From Ficedula albicollis (Eukaryota > Chordata > Aves > Passeriformes > Muscicapidae), in assembly GCF_000247815.1 (NCBI RefSeq), contig NW_004775938.1, positions 62,001 to 126,000 of the forward strand: 64,000 bases of DNA, written 5' to 3'. Under the pieces are notes generated by a model. The model saw only the letters and a program-made list of their open reading frames with translations, searched no databases and had not been told where the DNA came from. The position numbers and the translations under genes were made by a program. How positions within the stretch are numbered: the stretch's first letter is position 1; every line of letters begins with the position of its first letter. Below, piece by piece: positions 12,375 to 23,785 of this stretch.

Positions 12375-13262
12375 CTGAGATGCTTAATTTCAGCAAAATT
12401 AGATTTACATCTATTGAAATGCTAACCTTGAAAAGCATGATTTATGAATGATAATGGAAACCTTGACAAGGCCCCCTCAAGATCACTATTGTGGAAGAAA
12501 ATTATTTTTGATCTGTTTTTAAATCAAGTAACAGCAAAGGCCTGACTCCCATGCTTTGAAAAAGGGTGGAGGAAAAAGGGCAGAAGTTAGATGAAACAAG
12601 ATTAAGCCAAATGCTGATACAAGCAAGCCTCTGATGATGTGGTGGTGATGTGATTCAGGGAAGAAACCAAAAGTTTTATGTTTACTCTTAAGCCTCCTTT
12701 ACCTAGACGTTGGGTTTTCTTGGGAGATTCTGCTGCAGTTAGAGAACCATGAAAATTGTTTCCTGGTTTCAGTACCCTGCCTCTTGTAGGTGATGGAAAC
12801 ATGAAGCAGACAGAAAGAGTAGAAACAAAATCATTCTACTGACTTTAAATTAATAAAAATAGTTACCCTTTTTATGCAGAATAATTCTTGACTGTGTTCA
12901 AATCAGTCCTTTCCCATGAGAATAACAAGGTTTTTATTATTTGCCTGCATGGTGTTTCAATATTAACCATTCATCCATTCTAATATTTTTGGGGAAAATC
13001 AAAGCAACTTTTGAAGATTACTAATACCACTACACCAAATGCTTCCAGGGATGAACAACCTAGAGGGACCAAAAGATTCCCCCATTCCCCTTCACTGTCT
13101 GTCTGAGCTGGGATGAGGGTCTTGCAGCAGAGAGGGAGGAGACAGGACCAGCATGGGTAGTGAATAACATCTCTGCCATTTCAAGCAGTGAATCAGCATG
13201 GAAGAGGAAAGGTTCATGACACACATTGGAGAGGGATCATTGGGAAACCAGGAGAAGACTAG
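12375..13262. other. Unique sequence
   Basis: No repeat or gene recognised between the pentamer array and the next CR1 tail. Confidence 0.4.
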
Positions 13263-13306
13263 GGTTGGTGATCTTAAAGGTCTTTTCCAACCTATGGTTC
13301 TATGAT
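13263..13306 (+). mobile_element. CR1 LINE, extreme 3' end
   Basis: GGTTGGTGATCTTAAAGGTC, then TTTTCCAACCTATGGTTC and TATGAT, matches the last ~45 bases of an avian CR1. Nothing upstream is clearly CR1, so only the tail can be supported. Confidence 0.75.
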
Positions 13307-13563
13307 CAAGACAGGGCCAGAAATCAAAAAGGCAGAGAAGTTGATGACAGCTGGCCTGAAATTCCTAGGAGTTTTTTACATTGTCAGAAGTAAATTTGCA
13401 TTGTCCATGCAACAGGTACCTGCCCAAGCATGGGATTCTTCTTACCCTGCAGTAGCCACAGCACAACAGAAACCTACTGAGGGGTTGGTTCAGAGGTAGA
13501 CAAAACCTTACCTGCTGAGACCATGAATTTTTTCCTATTTGAAAGAGTTCAACCCCTGGAAAA

Positions 13564-13577
13564 CACACACACACACA
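13564..13577. repeat. Short (CA)n microsatellite
   Basis: Seven or so CA units. Confidence 0.9.
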
Positions 13578-16500
13578 AGACAGCACCACATTCTTCTAAA
13601 CTGGTGTGAACTCTGCTACCCAAAGAAACAGTTCCTATGTATTACATAAATTTTGCAGCACTTTATTTGTCACTGTTACCTTGCTCTGCAGTGATCTGCT
13701 TGAGTCTTTAAGCAGAAAGAGAAGCATGTTCTGGGTGTTCCCACGGTTATAATTTCACTTAGAACAAATTCTCTGATGACATTGACTGAAGGAATTTATT
13801 AGACCTGTTTAGTCATAGGGACTAAAAATTGTAGCCTTGTGACACACAACAGGCAAGAGTTTTTACATTAACAGCCTCAACTGGGCCATCCATGATGACT
13901 AAACCTTGTCTAAAAACATGGGGTTCTAGCAAAATGGTTTTAATTCCCAGAAGATGAGAATGCATACCTAAAGATATATTTGGAGTAATAATACATATGC
14001 AATTAAATGTGTTTGTTTCCCATCAGGTTCTTGGAATTCAGAGAAAGTCTGAATCATTCTTACCCATAGTCAATTGTCAAATGTTTTCTTTGTTTATTCC
14101 TTTCCATTTTTTACTTCTGCTACAAGACGTTATATAATAGGTGACCAAGACAGAGGTTATTAAATAGGAAAACCATCTAGGGGAAAACAATGTTTAAGAT
14201 GGTTAGGAAACAAAATCACTTAGGAAAACTATCACACATTACTCAACATTTTCCTGACTCTGTATCTACTTCCAACTGAAAGTTAATTGTGTTTTCCAGA
14301 GTGGAAACAGTATTTTGTTTCCAAACTTTCCCAGTTTCAACAACATAGGCAGTTCATGAAAACACATTACTTTGCATAAAGTCGCAGCCAAGATGGATAA
14401 GGCCAACACTGGCCACAAAATGCTAACTTATTTGCCAGTCTTTTGAAACAATGGATGACTGGTTTTCATCAGTGCTTGCAGTATGCAATTTATTGGGTAC
14501 TCCAGATTATCTTTTGACATTTTAATTTCTCCCATGTCAAAGGCAACTGAATACTAGACCAGTTATTTTTATTTCCAGATTGACTTAACAAATGGAGCTT
14601 TCATAGGTTTTTTTTTTTGGTGTTTCATACCACAGATATGCCTGGTTGGAAAAGTAGATTTATACTGAATAGACACTGAAAATATCTTAAAGATGATTTA
14701 TGGAAAGAGATTTCACATAATAACTGCATTTGGTAAAGCTGAAAACTGTTTTGTTGATTCTGTAACTCTGTAATCTTCACAAGGCCTGGGGATGAATTCC
14801 ATGTCTTCAGCCCCTCTCCTCTTGACATGCAATCCATTACATTAAAAATGTCCTAAAACTTATTTCCTGCATTGTTCCTGTTCTTCAGGAACAGTAAGGA
14901 TCAGTGTGCTACAGAAAGCAAACTTACAAGAAAATTCCGTGATTTACTCAGAGATTTATTGTGTGTAATTTGTTACTTTTACATGAAAGATTATTTTGTT
15001 TTTTAACAACACCCAGAAAAGTCCAATGCCAGGTCCAGCAAAGTGCAGAGCACCTGCAGATATTGCCAGCTGTGCTCATAGCTGTTGTCTTCAGCAGGTA
15101 CTTGTGGCTCTTGGAAGTTTCCATCAAGCCTACAATACTTTCCAGTCAGCAAATAAACGTGATCCTAAATCCATAGTTTAGGACAATAAAATGACCATCC
15201 CACAGCTCTCCTGGAAGGATCTCAAAGGAGTTGTGGCTGTTATCATCCTGGACAAAAAAAACAAGTCATGACTTTATTCAAAAGAAGCAAATGCTTACTT
15301 CAATTGGCAGAAAAAAAACATAGTTAAGCCCATTATCAATAAATGAGGGGAATGAACACCTGGGAAAGGGCAACATGTGATTGTTGGACAAGTTACAAAT
15401 GTTGGAGATTAGATGGAGAAATTAACACCTGAAAAATACCTAGTTGTTTGTGTAGAGTGACCAGATCTGTATTTGAGCATTTTTCTATATGAACCTATAA
15501 AAAAGAAAAGCATCTTTTTCTGTGTCACCTTTCACCTGCCCTCATGTTCTGTCACTTAATGCAGAAAATCATCCCTTACATAGTCAAAGGAAAGAGCAGC
15601 AAAAGAGTGAAAACATCTGTGTAAAAGTGGTTTTATAAAAGCAGTTCAATGCCTCCTTCCAAAACTGTGGGAAACGAAAACATCTCCTCATTTTTGAGAA
15701 TGAAATATTATTGTTCTGAAAGAGCCATTAAACTAATTTCACATTTGCATTGATTTGGTGAAAACCAAATGAAGTTAAATTAATACAAGACAGATGTAAA
15801 TCAATTTAAATGTGTGTACATAGGGGTTTTCACCAGTTTAATTGATTTAAAGTCAATTTTGAGCATAAACAAGATCATATTTTTTTGCTTTTCCTTCTGA
15901 TTTACAGACTGAAAATTAGGTAATTGTTTCAACTTGGATTTTGATAACTTTACATTAAAAACACCCCTGCATTGTTATGTAAGCACAAGTCTCCTATTAA
16001 TATATTGTATATCCTTTCAAAAAGAGACCCAAATTCACATCTTTCTTTGTAGCCAAATCTCATATGCAGTGAATTGCTTCAAACCTGGTCCAAAGCCACC
16101 TTAGCTGGCAGTATCAAAATCATAGCATCATGATTGCAGGAGGATAAAACCTTTTCCTGAATCCACATTTGTGCAATAAAATGTAAGTAGTAATGTCATG
16201 CAAGCTGCAGGATAATGCTCAGGAAAGTGGAGCCTGGCCATTGGCACAATGCATTTCTCTAGTACAGAAAGGAAATCACATTCCCCCTGGCTCTTTTCCT
16301 TCCATGTCTCTTCATGCTCCATCCGCAAAAACTCTGTCTAATGGGCATTAGTAGTAACTTACTGACGTGCTTGTTCCATGGTATTTATCAGAAGGAGAGA
16401 AAAATCCTTAAGACATACAGAAATGCATAGTGTTATTTAAATTTCACATTGATACAGTGAGATGAGAGTAAAGTGACGGTATATTTCTTGATTAAAATTC

Positions 16501-17583
16501 TGCAATGGCATTGACATGAAATGCGTGCTTAGTATCAGACCTCTGCCTCAGTACATGTGACTGTACTGTCCCTCTAGATCTTTTATTGTCCACAGTTTTT
16601 AATACTGAAGCTGGTATCTTCAAGTTTACAAACTGCCAGGGTTATCAGTTGAACAAGTGTCTCCATTTAACAGTGTGACAGATTTGGTATCTCTAGGTAT
16701 GAGCAGGGTTGAGAAACCATTCCTCTGCTGCAACTAATAGCATTTCTGGCTGAGTGGACATTTGTCTCTTATTTTCCATCAATATTTATGGCATCTCAAA
16801 ATGTCAAGAAATCTTCAGGCATTTCTGGAGGAAAGACAGAGTTTAAGAGTCTTAAACTCCCTCATCATTCCCTCATCTTGGCATGCCTCACTGACTTTCA
16901 GCTGGTGGGTATGGACAAGGTAACAAGGGGTGGGTCAAGGTTTGTGCCTGTGGTGCATAAAATCAGAAGTTTGGTGAACTTGTAGGTGGAGAGGGGGAAT
17001 TCACAGAAATCCTAAAACAGATCCTAAAAACTGCTGAAAACTGAGGAGTGAGGATGCTAACATCAAACCGATGGACTGGAGAGGAGCACATCAATGCTGC
17101 ATAGCACAGAAATTAATGAAGGGCCATTTCTGAGATGTAAACATGCACACACAGAGGTAAATGCTTCTGCAGGTGCATATGAAAGAGAAGGAATACAAGC
17201 ATATGTAAAAAAGTGGAACAATGCTGCAGACTTGTTCTACAGCCATGTATACAAACACATCTAGGAGAAATAGATAATCTGCAGGAACTAATTCTTGTCT
17301 TCTGGAAATAAGTGATTGATTTGTTATATTAAACCACTTTAAACATGCAGGCATTAAGGTTTCATATATGTAGAGGTTCATGTATCTCCTTAAAAGACAA
17401 GTTGTATCCCTAACATGCTAAACCCACTGAAATTTATATTTATTCTTCCTAGTCTGTATAAAACCAATAAGTCTTTGTTTGTCATAATAAAATAGACATA
17501 TTTGTTGTATTTAACTTTAACTTATGACAAATTTAACTTAATTATTAGTATTAAAATTATTTAGTATAACATAATTCACAATA
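13578..17583. other. Unique AT-rich sequence
   Basis: About 4 kb with no recognised repeat or supported gene. A short exon-like stretch at about 15,015-15,180 (open frame ending ...SANKRDPKSIV) has splice-like flanking bases but no recognisable family, so I leave it unannotated. Confidence 0.4.
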
Positions 17584-17645
17584 ATCACAGATCAGGGATC
17601 CAGAAAAATCATCAAGTTCAACCCCAGGCCCTGAATAAGACCATC
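17584..17645 (-). mobile_element. Probable old CR1 3' end fragment
   Basis: ATCATCAAGTTCAACCCCAGG, then CCCTGAATAAGACCATCCCC, resembles the reverse complement of a diverged CR1 3' end. Short and weakly conserved. Confidence 0.5.
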
Positions 17646-17826
17646 CCCAATAGTTGATGCAAGCAATTCATTCAGCCAATTAAAAATTTAGTACTTGATG
17701 TATTTACTTGATAAAAAATGTAAGCCTTTTTATAATGAAAAAGTTATTAACTGTGATTTTACAAGTAATTTTCTGCCAGAGTGGGAATGTTTTCATGATT
17801 AAGTATTTCACGTGTGGTAAGTCAGA

Positions 17827-18143
17827 ATGCACTATTTTCTTCCCATCAAAATAGTGTGCAGACCAAATTCAGTTCCATCCTCACAGAGCAGGAAATCAAC
17901 TTGTAAATCTAAATCATCAGTTCCCATGGTTCCATTTTCTTGTCTTGTTTCCATTCCAAAAATCTGCAGGCGTTCTTCACCTGAAAAAGATGAACTCCTG
18001 CCAATGTATAGTGCTGTCATATTTTGTTTCAGGCCTTTCTTGGAGTTTCTGGGATGCTTGAATTCAAGGATCCTGGCACCTACATCAAAACTGTTGAAGG
18101 TCCTGAACCTTTGCCACAGACTGCCCTCTTCCAAAGTATTCAC
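17827..18143 (-). other. Uncharacterised open frame, possible exon or relic
   Basis: A minus-strand open frame of 103 codons with balanced, protein-like composition (NMTALYIGRSSSFSGEERL in the middle and VDFLLCEDGTEFGLHTILMG near the end). I do not recognise the family. An in-frame stop lies just upstream of the first Met. A TTTTTCAG/GTGAAG sequence at about 17,982 (minus strand) could be a splice acceptor, in which case only the downstream part would be coding. Its first two-thirds are copied in the second unit of the 922-bp duplication (18878-19065), where the frame is cut off. It may equally be chance. Confidence 0.2.
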
Positions 18144-18343
18144 TACTCACAAATAAGATTTAAAAATCTGAAGAAAAAATTCCCCATGGTGGTTTTGCTT
18201 GTTCTCTGATTAGCAGAAGTTCCTCCTGGGTAAAATGTCTTGATTTTAGGTATTAAACAAAAGGTTACACATTTCCCACAACCTGCAAACTCTCTTTCTG
18301 TAAAGCAAGGAGTAGTAAAAAGAAAAAGTTTGAGGAGATTTAA

Positions 18344-18660
18344 TGTTGTGGTTTGGGGTGATGGTGAGGTGCCACTACCCTCCGAAAGTGTCCCCAGTAC
18401 TGGAATTAGAGTCACTTCAGCGTTGGGAAAAACCCCGGTCCACACAGCAGGAAATCTTCTCAGAGCATTCACAGAGGCCTCACAGAGGTACACGAATGTC
18501 TGTCAGACATCTTTATTTACTGCAAGTAAAGCATACATTTTTATAGGGCTTGTTACAATGATCACGAGAATCTGGCCAGCATATCATTGGTTCTTAAGCA
18601 TTGTCTACATATTACTTGTTAATTATTGATTGGTTTAACGTGCTTTTATGGTGTCGTCCC
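18344..18660 (-). mobile_element. ERV LTR 3' part, first duplicate copy
   Basis: On the minus strand: CCTATAAAAATGTATGC, then AATAAAGATGTCTGACAG, then an end in CCCAAACCACAACA at 18344. The TATA box, poly(A) signal and CA terminus are in the right order for the R/U5 end of an LTR. Its upstream part was split by the LTR whose fragment lies at 18661-18877. Identical to 19266-19582. Confidence 0.65.
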
Positions 18661-18877
18661 TGTAGCCGTTTTGGGGTCGGATTCTTTCCAGCCCCAGGAT
18701 GCTACAAGAGTTCCAATAGCTTACGGAACCCTTGTGGCAAAACCACAGCTACAAGCTAGCAGAGAATAAGGCTTGGAACAATGTTTGCAGATATTCCGAA
18801 AACATCTTTGTTTCTCTGAAGGGTATCTGCTCACAAATGTCCAATTACAGAACATAACAAGGAGTTTTTATAGCTCT
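18661..18877 (-). mobile_element. ERVK-like LTR fragment, truncated by duplication
   Basis: Identical to 19583-19799, the 3' half of the full LTR at 19583-20032. It stops abruptly at the duplication junction (18877/18878), so it has lost its U3 region and CCAAT boxes. Confidence 0.85.
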
Positions 18878-19265
18878 CCAAAAATCTGCAGGCGTTCTTC
18901 ACCTGAAAAAGATGAACTCCTGCCAATGTATAGTGCTGTCATATTTTGTTTCAGGCCTTTCTTGGAGTTTCTGGGATGCTTGAATTCAAGGATCCTGGCA
19001 CCTACATCAAAACTGTTGAAGGTCCTGAACCTTTGCCACAGACTGCCCTCTTCCAAAGTATTCACTACTCACAAATAAGATTTAAAAATCTGAAGAAAAA
19101 ATTCCCCATGGTGGTTTTGCTTGTTCTCTGATTAGCAGAAGTTCCTCCTGGGTAAAATGTCTTGATTTTAGGTATTAAACAAAAGGTTACACATTTCCCA
19201 CAACCTGCAAACTCTCTTTCTGTAAAGCAAGGAGTAGTAAAAAGAAAAAGTTTGAGGAGATTTAA

Positions 19266-20818
19266 TGTTGTGGTTTGGGGTGATGGTGAGGTGCCACTAC
19301 CCTCCGAAAGTGTCCCCAGTACTGGAATTAGAGTCACTTCAGCGTTGGGAAAAACCCCGGTCCACACAGCAGGAAATCTTCTCAGAGCATTCACAGAGGC
19401 CTCACAGAGGTACACGAATGTCTGTCAGACATCTTTATTTACTGCAAGTAAAGCATACATTTTTATAGGGCTTGTTACAATGATCACGAGAATCTGGCCA
19501 GCATATCATTGGTTCTTAAGCATTGTCTACATATTACTTGTTAATTATTGATTGGTTTAACGTGCTTTTATGGTGTCGTCCCTGTAGCCGTTTTGGGGTC
19601 GGATTCTTTCCAGCCCCAGGATGCTACAAGAGTTCCAATAGCTTACGGAACCCTTGTGGCAAAACCACAGCTACAAGCTAGCAGAGAATAAGGCTTGGAA
19701 CAATGTTTGCAGATATTCCGAAAACATCTTTGTTTCTCTGAAGGGTATCTGCTCACAAATGTCCAATTACAGAACATAACAAGGAGTTTTTATAGCTCTC
19801 TAAAGGATTGAAATTCTAACCAATAAAAACTACAAATTACAAACTAACCAATTACCTTAAAATTCTAAGTAAGAAAAGGACCAATTATCTTACAACTTTA
19901 AGAACCAATAGAAATCTTAAGAGATAACAGAAGTTTCGATAAGGAAAAGTGATGCATGCTTTAAGCAATTTCTTTGTCCTAAGGAATAATGTGCCAGGGG
20001 CCCTGTTTTGGGGGGAAATAGCATCTTCTACACGTGCCCACACCTTGGCTCAAGCAGTCGAGCACCCTGATCTAGTCATGTCCTTTCTCCTTATTTGCTA
20101 CTTTACTAGACTTTCCCTGCACGTCTACTCACTTATTTGCTACTTGAATGTACCTTCTCATCCTCTTGCTGTTGCTACTCTATGATTTTTTTCCCATCTG
20201 CTTACTGTTGTTACTTCATGGTTCTTTCTCATATATTTCATTCACGGATAGCTCAATGTCACCATTCTCCCAGCAATATGCAGGGCTGTGCATTTTAGTC
20301 TCAAGGAGGATATTATGCCCCTCTTCAGCCATAATTTTCTCTACACTTCAGTGGCACAGGCTCACTCACGGGGGAAGAAACTACATGTTCTGGATAACTC
20401 TTGAAACAAACAAAAGTGGAGACAGGAAGGGTTTTTGTATGGGGTTCTGAGGGGCAGGTTTATTCCAACATGAGCAAAGTGTCCAGGGACAAAGATTGGG
20501 AACAGTGGAAAGGGGAATAGAACTGGGATGCATCAACATAAAACTGCAAAGAAGCCATTCTTCACCATGCTGTTAATGTCCCTCTCACAACTCAGGGTCT
20601 TTCTCTCCAGGTCATGGAGATTGCTGCCATTCAGGCAGGCTCCAGGGCCTCCACAAATCTGAAACTAATTTTTCAGCCTGAGATTGGGAGTTAGAAACAG
20701 CCCATGAATTTCACTTTGGTCTCTTTTCCAGTCGCTGGTGACGAAAATGCTCCTCATGTTTCTAGTAGAATGGATCAAAAATGGAGTCAGAATTTCTTAG
20801 CAATAAAATCAACCCACA
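19266..20818 (-). mobile_element. ERV LTR split by a nested LTR (second copy)
   Basis: The 3' terminus (minus strand ...CCACAACA) is at 19266. Upstream of it come the poly(A) signal and TATA box, then the nested LTR at 19583-20032. A candidate 5' end reads TGTGGGTTGATTTTATTGC from 20818. The flanks ATTTAA (19260-19265) and ATTCAA (20819-20824) match at 5 of 6 bases, which supports these limits weakly. The implied length without the insert is about 1.1 kb. The part from 20039 to 20818 is assigned by this argument only. Confidence 0.4.
19583..20032 (-). mobile_element. ERVK-like solo LTR (450 bp)
   Basis: Minus strand from TGTAGAAGATG (20032) to GGCTACA (19583), with inverted ends TGTAG/CTACA. 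Flanking 6-mers CGTCCC (19577-19582) and CGTGCC (20033-20038) form a 6-bp target-site duplication with one mismatch, as expected for ERVK-type integration. U3 carries four CCAAT boxes (plus-strand CCAAT at 19820, 19848, 19881 and 19905) upstream of a TATAAAAAC box (about 19786-19794). The poly(A) signal has decayed to AACAAA (about 19729-19734). It is a sister of the plus-strand copy at 30684-31115. Confidence 0.85.
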
Positions 20819-21295
20819 ATTCAAGTTGTGTGGGAGATGGTCAAATCGCTTTTCTCCATTCTAAAAAATCATAGCACTTCCTATCCTACTCCTGTTTCTC
20901 CCTGTGGATATGAAGAATTTAATGATTGTACAGAGAGAACTTCTTTGCCTATCTCTGTATTGAGTGCCTGTTGCACTGAAAACTCATTGATTCAGAAACT
21001 GCCTGCAACTGTGTTTGTAAGGTGTTTAATATAACAGGAGCTGACTCCTCAGCTGAGGCACAATATACATAGTGGATGATGGTTTCAAGCTGTGATAAAA
21101 ATTATGCCATCCAACAGTTTGTCTGCTTGAAAAACAATACTGAAATAAAGAAGTAGGCAGTAGTCTTCAAAACTTGGCCTTCTGGCTTGTTTACTCCAGC
21201 AGTGCTTCATAATTTCTAAATATTGCTTGTGTTTTCCTTAACTTTGGATAACTGTCAATTTTAGAGAAAAATCCTATTGCAATCAATGTGTGTTT
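20819..21295. other. Unique sequence
   Basis: No recognised repeat or gene before the large duplication. Confidence 0.35.
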
Positions 21296-23046
21296 CTCTT
21301 CTGCTTACATACCTCTACTTTCTTCCTATTGTTATTTCACAGTGCTTTGAGCACTGCTTTAGAGAGCTCACAGCCAAAGAGATAACACTTGAAGGCAGAG
21401 AGGAAGATGCAATTATAATATATTCAAAATTTCTGTGTATCATCTTTTCCTAAGGGGAATACTAAAAATCTATTCTATTTTTAGAGGTGGTAAAAATTCC
21501 AGAAGTGTGTTCTACAGTTGTACTATCATATCAACTGGAAATATAGAATTGGAATTGTCCTTTAATGTTTGTTGTATGTATAAACTGGCAAGAAAATGTA
21601 TTGGTGGTGACTCACAATTATTAGGCTGTACCATTTTTTCCAGTTACATTTAAGTAAACTTTCAAATGTGCTTCAAGTGGTGTGCAATTGTGTTCACATA
21701 TGTTTGTATTTAAGTGCATTTACAACGTTTGAAATTGCATAGTCCTGCAAACATACATTTTTATTTGTCAAATTAACTTGTTTTAAACTATTTTATTCTC
21801 AGACAGTAAACCTAAATTAGTAACTCATTTAGACATATTTGATTGCTGTTTCTCTGATGTGATGGCAAGATTCAGGCCATAACACTTATTTATGTTATTC
21901 AAAGTGTGTATTAAGATTCAAAGAGGGAGACTAGATTCAAAAAGCAGTCCGAGGGCTGAACATAGAGATAATGCATCATTCTGTAACAACTTTCTTCTAT
22001 CATTCTTTATGCAGCATTCACTGCACAAGTAACACCCTTTTTCACCAGGAAATAAGGATGTTTCTTAAACCTAACATGCAAGACATGGCATACTTCCAAG
22101 ACATGGTTTTAAATCACCTGTGTCTTTTCGTGTTATAACTGTTAATGTATGTGGGAAAAACAAACAGTTAAGTTCAAGTGTAAAACAAAGCAAAACAAAT
22201 CAAAAACTGTTCCCCGTCTGTCAGACTGTATATGAGATCATCAGCTGTTCTGCACTTGTTTGTAGCTATCCAGACCAATCTGCCCCACAGCCTAAGCTTT
22301 GTGCTCCAGCTCTCTTTGTAGGGTCAGTGGGCTGGAAAATTACCGCATGCTGTCACAGTTAGCTGAGCCACACCTTGTTATCATTGTTTCCAACTAATCC
22401 ATTCATTCCATTATTTTACATATTCGGCAGACATTTTGCCACTGAGGCTTGGACCACAGCTGTTTGAAGGGCCAAATGTTAATGGGCCCCTACTGTTAGC
22501 AGAATAGCAGTGCAATACCATGAAAAAATACCCAGACAGCTCACTGACACTAGCTTAGGAGCTCTAGACTTGGGGTGCAGCCTCTGAAGAGCTTTTATGT
22601 AAACGAGGCTTCAATACACAAAGAGTATCTTCTACATCAATATTCATAACCCACAAATTTTTCCTTCTCTTCCCCCTCTTTTACCCTCCGGAGCAGCACA
22701 GCTCTTCAGATACCAAGAGGCAAGAAAGTGGTGTTTATGACCAATGTGTTCTGCAGAGCAAGTCTGCAGGACGTGTGCAAGAACTCATACAACCAAACCT
22801 GATTTATAAAGGATGTTAGTGAGTTCGCAGTTGGGAAAAAATATTTTTAACTTCCATCTGGGTCTACTATTTGTGTGGCTTATAATGGAGCATGTGATCA
22901 TGAAAACTTACAGCTTACAATTTCTGTATGCCATAGCTGAAGTGTCAAAATTAAGGCACGGCATGTCTGTCTGTCCTTCCTCTGGGCACGGAATTTCAAG
23001 TACAAGGAGTGCACTGATGACATATTTTATTTTCATCTCAGGAAAC

Positions 23047-23550
23047 TGTCCTGGGGTGGCGTCACAATGCTTTGTATCCCCAGTCGTCTGTGCTGTTCAT
23101 GCCTGGGAGGTTTGTTTTGTCTAGCTAGCCAGCGCCCCTTCCCCATGGGCTGCTTCTGCCGCTTTGCCGCTTCGCATCGCTTCGCTTTGCATTTTTCTTC
23201 CCTTATTAGTTAGTTTAGCTAGGAATCCCACCCGAACCTGATCTGGACCTGACCTGGAACGTCAAGAAAACCCAGACTCTGCCTGTTCGTGACAAGCACT
23301 ACGTGTTTCTGCCCTCCCCGGCACCGGAGACGTCCTGAGTCAGACGGGGGAAAATTTCTTTGGCATCCGTGGCTGTTTTTTACTTGTGTTGGGGAGTGTT
23401 TTTTTCTTTGTGTGTTTGCTAAATAAACAAGTTTTTTCCACTTTTTCTCCGAGGAAATTCTTCCTGAACCCGGTGGTGGGAGGGGGAGGAGTTTTGGGGG
23501 TTTGTTCTCTGGGGGGATCCTTTTTGGAGATTTTGTCCTAAACCAGGACA
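23047..23550 (+). mobile_element. ERVL-type LTR (504 bp), first copy
   Basis: Starts TGTCCTGGGGTGGCG and ends CCTAAACCAGGACA, with a perfect 8-bp inverted terminal repeat TGTCCTGG/CCAGGACA. A poly(A) signal AATAAA lies in GCTAAATAAACAAG (about 23,420). No clear 5-bp target-site duplication was found. Same subfamily as the LTR at 54910-55604. Confidence 0.85.
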
Positions 23551-23785
23551 ATGAAATAAAACTAGGAGGAACTGTTGACTCCCTCGAAGGCAGAGAGATC
23601 CTAGAGGCAGACCTTGATAAATTAGAGGACTGGGCAATCACCATGGAGATGAAGTTCAACAAGGGAAAGTACCAGATTCTGCAGCTGGGATGGGGCAGCC
23701 CTGGATGTTGGACAGACTGGGGATTCTGGACAGCAGTGCCACAGAAAGGCACCTGGGAGTCGTGTTGGAGTCAGTGAGTCAGGGG
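23551..23785 (+). mobile_element. CR1 LINE, reverse-transcriptase fragment, first copy
   Basis: The frame reads KLGGTVDSLEGREILEADLD, then KLEDWAITMEMKFNKGKYQI and LQLGWG. This is the characteristic C-terminal part of the avian CR1 ORF2 reverse transcriptase. It directly abuts the LTR end. The remaining 3' part of the same CR1 may be the block from about 26,971, separated by the duplication and an LTR-like insert. Confidence 0.85.

Larger units (their letters stand above)
17956..19799. repeat. 922-bp tandem duplication
   Basis: Unit 1 is 17956-18877 and unit 2 is 18878-19799; the offset is 922 throughout and no difference was seen. Only one base of microhomology lies at each edge. The right end of each unit falls inside an LTR (see 19583-20032), so unit 1 carries only the 3' part of that LTR (18661-18877). 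The duplication therefore followed the LTR insertion, or arose in assembly. Confidence 0.96.

Noticed and set aside
11689..12438. 249-codon minus-strand open frame
   Set aside because: It reads straight through the AGAAT array, whose reverse complement has no stop in any frame; the protein is a five-residue repeat.
18143..18629. Paired frames of 116 and 129 codons on opposite strands, repeated 922 bp later
   Set aside because: They lie in an LTR, overlap each other on both strands, and are identical only because the region is duplicated.
23219..23752. 177-codon minus-strand frame, repeated at 25754-26287
   Set aside because: It runs antisense through an ERVL LTR and a CR1 fragment; the repetition comes from the tandem duplication.
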